From positions 1-10,054 of the forward strand of contig DDEP01000149.1 in NCBI GenBank assembly GCA_002336465.1: a stretch of DNA of 10,054 nucleotides, in the 5' to 3' direction. Positions within the stretch are counted from its first letter, which is position 1, and every line of letters begins with the position of its first letter. Source of the DNA: Pedobacter sp. UBA1951 (GTDB lineage: Bacteria; Bacteroidota; Bacteroidia; Sphingobacteriales; Sphingobacteriaceae). Below are positions 1-6,456 of this stretch, in pieces. The position numbers were made by a program, and so were the translations under genes. The notes beneath the pieces were generated by a model, which worked only from the letters and a program-made list of their open reading frames with translations, searched no databases and was not told the origin of the DNA.

Positions 1-52
1 CCTGAACCGATAAGCAGACAAAAAGAAGAAAAATTGAAAATGTATGTTTCAT
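1..52 (-). CDS. Partial exported protein, N-terminal signal peptide only
   Basis: Reading the minus strand from an ATG at 52-50 gives 17 codons (MKHTFSIFLLFVCLSVQ) before the window ends. This has the make-up of a Sec signal peptide: a basic start (MKH) followed by a hydrophobic core of about a dozen residues. The mature protein lies outside the window, so no family can be named. The gene is divergent from the sensor kinase at 182, and the shared 129-bp gap holds phased GTTAA repeats, so it is a candidate target of that two-component system. This is inference from layout; a chance short ORF is possible but less likely, given the signal-peptide composition and divergent placement. Confidence 0.6.
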   Translation of the reverse strand, partial: MKHTFSIFLLFVCLSVQ

Positions 53-101
53 GATTGTTAAAATTTAATCCTAAAGTTCTTCCCTTTAAATGATAATAAT
101 G

Positions 102-128
102 GTTAACAATCAGTTAACGAAACGTTAA
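102..128. promoter_or_regulatory. Three GTTAA direct repeats at 11-bp period; candidate response-regulator site
   Basis: GTTAAC occurs at 102-107 and 113-118, and GTTAAT at 124-129, so the repeats start exactly 11 bp apart, one helical turn. OmpR/PhoB-family regulators typically bind such in-phase direct repeats as tandem dimers. The site sits about 40 bp upstream of the proposed -7 box for the kinase gene and 50-76 bp upstream of the divergent gene at 52. Autoregulation or control of the divergent gene by the 1512-2189 regulator is inferred, not shown. Confidence 0.5.
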
Positions 129-165
129 TGATGCTTTTTACTGCCTATATATCATTACCGTAAAT

Positions 166-173
166 TATCTTTG
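166..173 (+). promoter_or_regulatory. Bacteroidota-type -7 box (TATCTTTG) for the kinase/regulator operon
   Basis: TATCTTTG matches the Bacteroidota sigma-factor -7 consensus TAnnTTTG. The -33 element is poor: the best candidate is a CTG at 141-143, 22 bp upstream. A transcript from here would start only a few bases before the ATG at 182, giving an almost leaderless mRNA, which lowers confidence. Confidence 0.35.
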
Positions 174-181
174 AAAGATCA

Positions 182-1522
182 ATGCAAACACGTAATAAAA
201 TAAATGTACTAATTGGCGTATGTGTAACTACGGCAATCCTGTTGATTTACCTGCAATATTACCTGGTTAACCATACTTACGAGCAAACCAAAACACAATA
301 TACAAAGGAAATTAAAGAATCCGCATATCAAATTATCAATCAACATGATGGTTTACAAAACCAGATCATAATTGAATTTTCAAAAAAGGTACTTACTCTT
401 GCAGATCACCAGAAAACGCCAGATAAATTACTTAATCTTTTAATACATCAAAGTGATTCGCTTACCCTTAAATTTAATCACGAAATCAATAAGCAGTTTC
501 GCCAAGATGTAAAACTTAAAAATGTTCGTCATCTTGTAAAGTTCAACAAATTTGTAATAGAATATAATGGGGTTCGCTATGAGCGAAAAGGAACAGAAAA
601 TGAAACTAAAACAGCAGATAATCAAATTAGGCTCATGTCTTTTGGAGGAAATTTCAGCATTTCGGATAAAGAAGGCGGGCTCACAGTTTCATTTTATGGA
701 ATGCATTATGCTGATGTGTCTGGCTGGAAGACTGAGCTTTATAAACGAATGTCGGTTATATTTATAGCTGCCACTATACTTATCATTACCGTTTCATTAT
801 TATTTTACCTGACTTTTAGTGCCATTTTTCGCCAGAAGAAGATTACAGCTATCCAAACCGATTTCGTTAATAATATGACCCATGAACTTAAAACCCCTTT
901 AAGTTCTGTAAGCATTATATTGAAAAGTTTAAAGAAACCTGAAATTTATAAGGATACCAAACTGGTAGATGAACTTATTGCTTCACTTGAAAGACAGCAT
1001 CATAAAATTCAACACATTATAGACGATGTACTTGAAAGTGCTATACTAACCCAACAAAAGGCACCTGTAAAATCCCAAATTGATATTGTGAAAAAACTGC
1101 GTGAATATATTAGTGACAGGCCCCTTGATAAACATCAATTTCAAGCAACTATTCAACCTGAACAGCTACAAGTATTTACACATTGGCCTAGTTTAGAAAA
1201 AGCACTGGATAATCTGCTTGAAAATGCAACTAAATACAGCGATCAAGGCAGTACAATTAAACTTACAACCTATGTAGAAAACACTCTGTTCATTATTGAG
1301 GTTATTGATGAAGGAAAAGGAATTAAAAAGGCTTATCAGTCTCTTATTTTTGATAAGTTTTTTCGTATACCTGAAGAAAACCGACACAATACCAAAGGGT
1401 TAGGCCTTGGTTTATATATCAGTCGGCAAACTCTTCGTCAGATAGGCAGTGAATTAATACTTACTAAAAGTAACGACAATGGCAGCATCTTTCAAATTCA
1501 ATTACCTGTAAATGAAAATTAA
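182..1522 (+). CDS. Membrane sensor histidine kinase of a two-component system
   Basis: This 446-residue HATPase/HisKA kinase autophosphorylates a histidine in response to an unknown signal and passes the phosphate to the regulator encoded next. Two membrane segments (about 7-29 and 189-213) enclose a roughly 160-residue periplasmic sensor region with no domain I recognise. The H box is at 230-240 (NNMTHELKTPL) with phosphoacceptor His234. The ATP-binding domain has the N box around Asn348 (LLENATKYS), G1 at 376-381 (DEGKGI), an F box at 390-395 (FDKFFR) and G2 at 406-411 (GLGLGL), so all catalytic elements are intact. It overlaps the regulator start by 11 bp, which implies coupled translation. 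The start is favoured because membrane segment 1 begins at residue 7 and a promoter-like box lies just upstream. Layout resembles Bacteroides RprX-type kinases, but orthology cannot be claimed. Confidence 0.95.
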   Translation: MQTRNKINVLIGVCVTTAILLIYLQYYLVNHTYEQTKTQYTKEIKESAYQIINQHDGLQNQIIIEFSKKVLTLADHQKTPDKLLNLLIHQSDSLTLKFNHEINKQFRQDVKLKNVRHLVKFNKFVIEYNGVRYERKGTENETKTADNQIRLMSFGGNFSISDKEGGLTVSFYGMHYADVSGWKTELYKRMSVIFIAATILIITVSLLFYLTFSAIFRQKKITAIQTDFVNNMTHELKTPLSSVSIILKSLKKPEIYKDTKLVDELIASLERQHHKIQHIIDDVLESAILTQQKAPVKSQIDIVKKLREYISDRPLDKHQFQATIQPEQLQVFTHWPSLEKALDNLLENATKYSDQGSTIKLTTYVENTLFIIEVIDEGKGIKKAYQSLIFDKFFRIPEENRHNTKGLGLGLYISRQTLRQIGSELILTKSNDNGSIFQIQLPVNEN

Positions 1523-2189
1523 AATATTAATTGCTGAAGATGATATTGATCTGGGGCATTTGCTTTGCCAATACCTTAGATTGAATGATTTTGAGGTTCA
1601 TCGTGTATTTGATGGAGATGAAGCCATATCAGAATTGAAGCAAAACCACTATGATATTGTAATCATAGATGTAATGATGCCAAAAGTAGATGGCTTTACT
1701 TTTGCACAGCATCTTACAAAACAATACCCCAATCTACCCTTTCTATTCGTTACTGCCCGTAAACTTAAAGAAGATGTACTGCAAGGCCTCAAGCTTGGCG
1801 CAGATGACTACATTGTAAAACCTTTTGATGCAGATGAATTAATTCTTCGTATCCGTAATATCATTAAGCGTGCTCAACCTCAGGTTTCAGATATTAGAAA
1901 TCTATCAATAGGGAAATTCATGTTTGATCCACAAAACCTCACCTTGTTTCATGATAGCACTACGAGGCAACTTACTGAAAAGGAACGCGATATATTATTA
2001 TATCTTTACGAACACCGTAACCAAGTAATTAAACGTAGTGATTTACTAGACCGCTTATGGGCTGAATCTGATTTTTTTACTGGTCGTAGTCTAGATGTTT
2101 TTATAACAAGATTAAGAAAGATACTTGCCGAAGATCCATCTGTACGTATTGAAAGTATTAGAGGAATAGGATTTCGTTTTTGTATTTAA
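1512..2189 (+). CDS. OmpR/PhoB-family response regulator
   Basis: This 225-residue cytoplasmic DNA-binding regulator is the presumed partner of the kinase that overlaps its start by 11 bp. The receiver domain (about 3-118) has the acidic pocket Glu9-Asp10-Asp11, phosphoacceptor Asp53 (IIDVMMP), Thr81 and Lys103 (VKPFDADEL), so phosphorylation chemistry is intact. The winged-helix effector domain (about 127-225) has the expected recognition helix (RSLDVFITRLRKIL, 192-205) and the closing RGIGFRF wing at 217-223. Length is normal for the family. It probably binds direct repeats with 11-bp phasing, and such a repeat array lies upstream of this operon at 102-128. It may thus autoregulate and/or control the divergent exported protein; the physiological signal cannot be read from the sequence. 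Confidence 0.96.
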   Translation: MKIKILIAEDDIDLGHLLCQYLRLNDFEVHRVFDGDEAISELKQNHYDIVIIDVMMPKVDGFTFAQHLTKQYPNLPFLFVTARKLKEDVLQGLKLGADDYIVKPFDADELILRIRNIIKRAQPQVSDIRNLSIGKFMFDPQNLTLFHDSTTRQLTEKERDILLYLYEHRNQVIKRSDLLDRLWAESDFFTGRSLDVFITRLRKILAEDPSVRIESIRGIGFRFCI

Positions 2190-2191
2190 GA

Positions 2192-2255
2192 CTAATGAAA
2201 TATGACAATCAATGAATTGGTAAAAACTTGGTCTATCTCTCCTGTATTTCATTAG
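2192..2255. repeat. Perfect 11-bp inverted repeat with 42-nt spacer
   Basis: CTAATGAAATA at 2192-2202 is exactly matched by its reverse complement TATTTCATTAG at 2245-2255. The left arm starts 3 nt after the regulator stop codon, and the right arm lies near the -33 region of the next gene's promoter. It lacks the U-run expected of an intrinsic terminator on the plus strand. It could fold at the 3' end of the regulator mRNA or act as a looped operator; function unknown. Confidence 0.55.
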
Positions 2256-2272
2256 CCAAAAAACAATATCCT

Positions 2273-2280
2273 TATATTTG
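2273..2280 (+). promoter_or_regulatory. Bacteroidota-type -7 box (TATATTTG) for the 2332 gene
   Basis: TATATTTG is a perfect TAnnTTTG match 51 bp upstream of the ATG at 2332. A one-mismatch -33 element (TTTC, 2247-2250) lies 22 bp upstream. It implies a leader of about 45 nt and supports the short downstream ORF being a separately transcribed real gene. Confidence 0.5.
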
Positions 2281-2331
2281 TACAGGATAACCAAAAGCAG
2301 AATAAAGTATTAGCTCAATCCTTCAACTCAA

Positions 2332-2643
2332 ATGATATACGGAAACAGAAAAGTAAGCAAAGCGGTTGACAAAGCTCAACAAACGGCTCAGATCGTAGCT
2401 CAGGTTAAGCAGCTTTTAGAAAAGAAAATCATCAAGATTGAAGGAAATGTAGTTTATCTCTACCCTCAAATATTAAAGACCAAAGAGAGCGCTTTAAATT
2501 GGATGAAATGCGTTTATACTTATTGTGTATTGAAAAAGTACATCAAGGATAAAGAAACCTTATTATTCGAAAACATAGAAAGCAAAGAGCCTATAGGTAA
2601 GATGTCATCGGCACCAAAACTGCTTATAGAGATAACAACTTAA
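2332..2643 (+). CDS. Small cytoplasmic protein of unknown function (103 aa)
   Basis: I do not recognise this protein. It is basic and lysine-rich, with no signal peptide or membrane segment. Residues about 8-32 look like one long amphipathic helix (KVSKAVDKAQQTAQIVAQVK). A short beta-hairpin-like stretch follows (IIKIEGNVVYLYP, about 34-46), then another helical region with two cysteines (Cys63 and Cys68, around VYTYCVLKKYI). Such a helix-hairpin-helix-length layout could suit a small nucleic-acid or protein-binding module, but that is speculation. A good promoter box at 2273-2280 and an uninterrupted frame in an otherwise gene-free interval support it being real. Its stop codon overlaps that of the convergent lipoprotein gene by 3 bases, and no terminator is visible between them. 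Confidence 0.65.
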   Translation: MIYGNRKVSKAVDKAQQTAQIVAQVKQLLEKKIIKIEGNVVYLYPQILKTKESALNWMKCVYTYCVLKKYIKDKETLLFENIESKEPIGKMSSAPKLLIEITT

Positions 2644-3254
2644 TTCTTAGCCTCTTCAGCCTTATTCTCTTTCATTGAGAAAGTATTGGAATTAAGCGCA
2701 TATCTATAAGTCTTACTTATATTCTGTTCTTTACCATTTTCTGTTTGAAGAACATTTACAGTTCTGTATAAATCACCTTCTTTAATAAAAAATTGATCAT
2801 TACCCTTATATCCTTTTATAGAACTTGTACCCGGAAAACTGATTTTGTTAAAAGAATTACCTGCAAATTCATATACATATAAGTCAGAAATATTCTTTTT
2901 AGTAGAAACCTGAAGGTAGATTTCTGGGTTTCCATCGTTGTCCATGTCCATATTCCATGCATCGATCAAAATACCTTCACGTTCGGCAGAAACTGATCTA
3001 AAATTCTTTCTTACAGAATCAGACATCAGAATAGAATAAGCTCCTATGCTATCCACCCCTTTTCCCCAACTCAGCACTTCAAAATGATAACCCGGCTTAA
3101 GTTCTAGATCTTTATAAAACCCAAAGAAGTCTTTTTGTGTTTTTGCTGTTGCTACTTGTTTCTGTTGGTCAACAGCCTCTATTTTGTTTTTGCATGCGCC
3201 TAGCAACATAAGAATCATACAGGCTGGAAGAATTCCTTTAATTAAACTTTTCAT
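2640..3254 (-). CDS. Lipoprotein with DxDxDG motif, possibly PliI-like
   Basis: This 204-residue lipoprotein has a type II signal peptide with lipobox LGAC and lipidated Cys21 (LLGAC at 17-21). The residues after the Cys (KNKIE) are not the acidic run expected of the Bacteroidota surface-export signal, so a periplasm-facing position is more likely. The mature part contains MDMDNDGNPEIYLQV at 102-116, a DxDxDG calcium-loop-like motif, then a KGYKGNDQFF segment (148-157) and a closing tyrosine-rich strand. From memory, the order F-x-V, DxDxDGxPEIY, KGYxGxDxF, L-x-R resembles PliI-type periplasmic inhibitors of i-type lysozyme; this is tentative and FG-GAP-like folds are an alternative. It lies 17 nt after the hexosaminidase stop on the same strand with no terminator between, so the two are probably cotranscribed. 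Confidence 0.85.
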   Translation of the reverse strand: MKSLIKGILPACMILMLLGACKNKIEAVDQQKQVATAKTQKDFFGFYKDLELKPGYHFEVLSWGKGVDSIGAYSILMSDSVRKNFRSVSAEREGILIDAWNMDMDNDGNPEIYLQVSTKKNISDLYVYEFAGNSFNKISFPGTSSIKGYKGNDQFFIKEGDLYRTVNVLQTENGKEQNISKTYRYALNSNTFSMKENKAEEAKN

Positions 3255-3271
3255 TTTAAAATCTTTTAAAA

Positions 3272-5170
3272 TTATTTAGCTGAATCTGTATTTGTTAATA
3301 ACGTTTCAGTTACCACACTTCTTTTACCAGAAGGTGTAATAACGATGGTTTTAAGTGTTTTTTTCTGCCCTTTAGGTATAATTACATGAATAGGTTGTGT
3401 GTATTCAGTAGCATTTTCTGCCGGACGATAACCATCTAATGTGTAATATATCTTAGCGCCTTTTACGGGGCTTTTTAATGAGATGTTTACGCTATCGGCA
3501 TTAACTGTTTCTGGTAAACCTATTGGAACTGGCACCCAGTAATTGGTTGTCATTTGATCAACCTTGCTCAAATGTAAAGGTAAACGCTCTTCTTCAAAGT
3601 TTTTGAAGTCTTTTTTCTCCAAAGGCGACCACGCTATTTCTGACAATGAAAAAAGTCTAGGTAAAAGCATATATTCTGCCTTGGCTGGTGTTTCTATATA
3701 TTCTGTCCACAAATTAGCTTGTACACCTTTGATATATTTTTTCTGATCTGCTGAAAGTTCGGCAGGTACAGGATCATAGGCATATACTTTAGCATAAGTT
3801 GAAGTCCCTTTTCCTCTTCTACCAATGGTTAAAGGTTCATCAGGCGAGAGAGATTGTTTATAATCAAAATACAAACCTTGACTCGAAGGTGTCATGATCA
3901 CTTCATGGTTCTGTTTTGCCGCTTCTATTCCTCCACTTTCTCCTCTCCACGACATTACTGTAGCATTTGGTGCCAAACCACCTTCTAAGATTTCGTCCCA
4001 ACCAATAATAGATCGGCCCTTTGTATTGAGGTATTTCTCCATACGGGTAATGAAGTAGCTCTGCAGATCGTGTTCATCTTTTAATCCTAAATCTTTGATC
4101 AGTTTCTGGCAAAATTCAGATTCTTTCCAATATTTCTTAGGGGCTTCATCGCCACCTATATGGATATATTTTGAAGGGAAAATAGCCAGTACCTCATCCA
4201 ATACGTTTTGTAGAAAAGTAAAGGTATTTTCTGAAGGAACAAAAATATCGTCAAATACACCCCAAGTTTGTTGTACCAGTTTGCCTTGCGTTGTGCCAGA
4301 CCAAGGTGCATTAGGTGCTATATAAGTATCTCTATCGGGAAAACAGCTTAATTCTGGATAAGCAGCTATGGCAGCAGAACTATGCCCAGGTAGTTCTATC
4401 TCAGGGATTACGGTGATATACTTAGATGCCGCATAAGCCACTATTTCTTTAGCTTCTTCTTGGGTATAATAGCCCTTATATACCTGGTTATCTGTGCCTC
4501 CTGTACCCGGATAATCACCTATTATGGTCCCATTTCTACTTGAACCTATTTCTGTAAGCTTAGGGTATTTCTTGATCTCAATCCTCCATCCCTGATCCTC
4601 TGTTAAATGCCAGTGAAAACTATTTAGTTTATAGGCAGCCATCAGGTCTATATATTTCTTGATAAACGATAAAGGAAAGAAATGACGACCTACGTCTAAA
4701 TGCAATCCTCTGTACTTAAAACGTGGATAATCATTGATCTGTGCCGACTGTATCTGTACAGCACCTTCGGCAACATCAGGTAGCATCTGCATAAACGATT
4801 GCAAAGCATAAAACAGACCTGCTCCTTTTCCAATTAATTTTACATGGTTTGGCGTAACAGCAATCTGATAACCTTCTTCAGGTAATTTGTCTGCTCCGGC
4901 AGTTGTAATATGAATAGCTTTTTGCTGAGGGAGAGCAGTTTTAACTTCCTTTACATGAATGCCTTTTGTGCTTAAAAATTCTTTGAGTGCAGCAGCTATT
5001 TTTGCATATTGAGGATTGGTTACCAATACCACCGAATGATCTAATTTAAAGAAACCGTTGTTCTTTACTACAGATACTGGAGCTGGTATGATACCCATAT
5101 TGGCATCATTTTGTGAAAAAGATGTTAATGATGCAAAACAGCACGCAAGTGCAACAAATGCTTTTTTCAT
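3272..5170 (-). CDS. Secreted GH20 beta-N-acetylhexosaminidase
   Basis: This 632-residue glycoside hydrolase family 20 enzyme removes terminal beta-linked GlcNAc/GalNAc from chitooligosaccharides, glycans or wall fragments by substrate-assisted catalysis. A Sec signal peptide (about 1-19, cut near SFS/Q) sends it to the periplasm or outside. The N-terminal GH20b domain spans about 25-145 and the TIM barrel about 150-515. The catalytic pair Asp341-Glu342 sits in HIGGDEAPKKYW. Other conserved residues are Arg154 and Asp159 (RGLHLDVGRHF), FHWHLTEDQGWR at 185-196, His263 (PGHS), Trp391 (GWDE), Trp408 (MSWRG) and Trp488 (NLWTEY). A beta-rich C-terminal domain (about 555-628) carries KIYYTLDGYRP, as in chitobiase C-terminal modules. 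It is first in a two-gene unit with the lipoprotein. Natural substrate not decidable; no SusC/D pair is in view. Confidence 0.96.
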   Translation of the reverse strand: MKKAFVALACCFASLTSFSQNDANMGIIPAPVSVVKNNGFFKLDHSVVLVTNPQYAKIAAALKEFLSTKGIHVKEVKTALPQQKAIHITTAGADKLPEEGYQIAVTPNHVKLIGKGAGLFYALQSFMQMLPDVAEGAVQIQSAQINDYPRFKYRGLHLDVGRHFFPLSFIKKYIDLMAAYKLNSFHWHLTEDQGWRIEIKKYPKLTEIGSSRNGTIIGDYPGTGGTDNQVYKGYYTQEEAKEIVAYAASKYITVIPEIELPGHSSAAIAAYPELSCFPDRDTYIAPNAPWSGTTQGKLVQQTWGVFDDIFVPSENTFTFLQNVLDEVLAIFPSKYIHIGGDEAPKKYWKESEFCQKLIKDLGLKDEHDLQSYFITRMEKYLNTKGRSIIGWDEILEGGLAPNATVMSWRGESGGIEAAKQNHEVIMTPSSQGLYFDYKQSLSPDEPLTIGRRGKGTSTYAKVYAYDPVPAELSADQKKYIKGVQANLWTEYIETPAKAEYMLLPRLFSLSEIAWSPLEKKDFKNFEEERLPLHLSKVDQMTTNYWVPVPIGLPETVNADSVNISLKSPVKGAKIYYTLDGYRPAENATEYTQPIHVIIPKGQKKTLKTIVITPSGKRSVVTETLLTNTDSAK

Positions 5171-5193
5171 AAATTTTAGTTTGGTCTGGTTGG

Positions 5194-5207
5194 TTTGAGC
5201 GCTTAAA
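5194..5207. promoter_or_regulatory. Interrupted palindrome TTTnAGCGCTnAAA upstream of the hexosaminidase
   Basis: The 14-bp sequence is fully symmetric except at the two n positions and contains the GC-rich core AGCGCT in AT-rich surroundings. It ends 24 bp before the hexosaminidase ATG (5170), downstream of the trxB terminator, where a promoter or operator would be expected. No TAnnTTTG box is visible for this gene. Role as an operator is inferred from position and symmetry only. Confidence 0.3.
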
Positions 5208-5225
5208 GTAGCATATAATTATCAT

Positions 5226-5263
5226 AAAAAAGGCTGTAATCTTAAGAAATCATACAGCCTTTT
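5226..5263 (-). terminator. Intrinsic terminator of trxB
   Basis: On the minus strand an 11-bp perfect stem (AAAAGGCTGTA at 5263-5253 pairing with 5238-5228) encloses a 14-nt loop and runs into a six-T tract (5231-5226). It begins 7 nt after the trxB stop, separating trxB from the hexosaminidase. The A/T flanks also give a short T run in the other direction, but no plus-strand transcript is expected there. Confidence 0.8.
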
Positions 5264-5269
5264 AAAAAA

Positions 5270-6232
5270 TTATACATTCACACTATCGTGTTTTGCGGCA
5301 AGGTACCTTTCGGCATCTAAAGCAGCCATACATCCCGATCCGGCAGCAGTAACCGCCTGACGGTATTGGCTATCTTGCACATCCCCACATGCAAAAACAC
5401 CCTCTATATTTGTTTTTGATGATCCAGCTATCGTTTTCAAATACCCTGTTTCATCCATATCAAGCCAGCCTTTAAAAATATCGGTATTGGGCTTATGTCC
5501 TATGGCTACAAAGAAACCATCAACATTTAAGGTATTTTCTTGCTGGGTTACATTGTTTACCACCTTAATGCCATTTACCGTTTTTCCATCTCCTAAAATC
5601 TCTACTGTTTCTGTATTATATAAAACTTCAATATTAGGTGTATTCAATACGCGATGAACCATTGCTTTTGATGCACGGAACTCATCTCTACGTACCAACA
5701 TATAAACCTTTTTACACAATTTAGCCAGATAAGTAGCTTCTTCTGCAGCCGTATCGCCAGCACCTACAATAGCTACATCTTTTTCTTTAAAGAAAAATCC
5801 ATCGCAAACTGCGCAGGCAGAAACTCCAAAACCGTTGTATTTTTGTTCACTTGGCAAACCTAACCATTTAGCTTTTGCACCTGTGGCTATAATTACCGTA
5901 TCGGCAGTGATTGTTTTAATATCATCGATTACCACTTTATGCGGAAGAGCAGAAAAATCTACTGAGCTTACGTAACCAAAACGTATCTGAGTACCAAAGC
6001 GCTCTGCTTGTTTCCTAAAGTCTTCCATCATTTCAGGGCCTAATATACCATTAGGATAACCCGGAAAATTATCTACGTCCGTGGTTTGTGTAAGCTGTCC
6101 GCCCATTTCCATGCCTGTATATAAAACAGGTTTCAGATCAGCTCTTGCTGCATAAATGGCAGCGGTATATCCTGCTGGCCCTGAGCCTATAATTAAACAG
6201 TTTACGTGTTCTATTTCTTGTTCTGTGTTCAT
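5270..6232 (-). CDS. trxB: Thioredoxin reductase (NADPH)
   Basis: This 320-residue cytoplasmic flavoenzyme uses NADPH to reduce thioredoxin, supplying electrons for ribonucleotide reductase, peroxiredoxins and disulfide repair. The FAD-binding Rossmann motif is at 16-21 (GSGPAG), and the redox-active pair Cys140-Ala-Val-Cys143 sits in SACAVCDG. The NADPH-binding loop is GAGDTAAEEA (157-166) followed by the Arg pair at 181-182, and the second FAD contact is GVFACGDVQD (278-287). Length and motif spacing match the low-molecular-weight TrxB class. It is transcribed alone: a promoter lies directly upstream at 6252-6281 and a strong hairpin terminator follows. No thioredoxin gene is adjacent. The second redox cysteine, Cys143, and the nucleotide motifs are all intact, so an active enzyme is expected. 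Confidence 0.97.
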   Translation of the reverse strand: MNTEQEIEHVNCLIIGSGPAGYTAAIYAARADLKPVLYTGMEMGGQLTQTTDVDNFPGYPNGILGPEMMEDFRKQAERFGTQIRFGYVSSVDFSALPHKVVIDDIKTITADTVIIATGAKAKWLGLPSEQKYNGFGVSACAVCDGFFFKEKDVAIVGAGDTAAEEATYLAKLCKKVYMLVRRDEFRASKAMVHRVLNTPNIEVLYNTETVEILGDGKTVNGIKVVNNVTQQENTLNVDGFFVAIGHKPNTDIFKGWLDMDETGYLKTIAGSSKTNIEGVFACGDVQDSQYRQAVTAAGSGCMAALDAERYLAAKHDSVNV

Positions 6233-6251
6233 TTTATGTATGTTATAACTG

Positions 6252-6281
6252 CAAATTTAAACTTTATGTTGTAATGGACAA
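6252..6281 (-). promoter_or_regulatory. trxB promoter (TTG-N19-TAAATTTG)
   Basis: Read on the minus strand, TTG at 6281-6279 is followed after 19 bp by TAAATTTG at 6259-6252, a full match to the Bacteroidota TTG/TAnnTTTG promoter with correct spacing. Transcription would begin around 6245, leaving a leader of about a dozen bases before the ATG at 6232. This is the best-formed promoter in the window. Confidence 0.65.
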
Positions 6282-6370
6282 GCACGTATATGTAAACATT
6301 GAAATTTTACTTTTAACTGCTTTTTGTGTATCTATTCAACGTAAATTTTGAGATAAAACTGTATTTTATT

Positions 6371-6388
6371 AAACCTAAAATTAGGTTT
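6371..6388. terminator. Possible weak terminator hairpin after the M19 peptidase operon
   Basis: AAACCTAA at 6371-6378 and TTAGGTTT at 6381-6388 form a perfect AT-rich inverted repeat, in practice a 7-bp stem with a 4-nt loop. It lies 69 bp past the peptidase stop and upstream of the trxB promoter, where an operon end is expected. The T-run after it on the minus strand is short and broken (TTTAATAAAAT), so termination strength is doubtful. The rest of the 224-bp gap (6233-6456) holds only the trxB promoter. Confidence 0.3.
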
Positions 6389-6456
6389 TAATCTTAATGG
6401 AGAGATTTTATGGCTATCGCTTCAGTAAACCATGAATTGCTCAGACCTAACTCACG

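Noticed and set aside
2112..2294. 60-codon minus-strand ORF across the regulator end and the following gap
   Set aside because: It overlaps the winged-helix coding region and the promoter of the 2332 gene, and shows no protein-like features.
3564..4325. Two plus-strand ORFs of 60 and 76 codons within the hexosaminidase
   Set aside because: They are antisense to conserved GH20 coding sequence, including the catalytic region, and are shadows of it.
6274..6351. 25-codon plus-strand ORF (MDKHVYVNIEILLLTAFC...) in the trxB upstream gap
   Set aside because: It overlaps the trxB promoter, has no promoter box of its own, and its length is within chance for AT-rich DNA.
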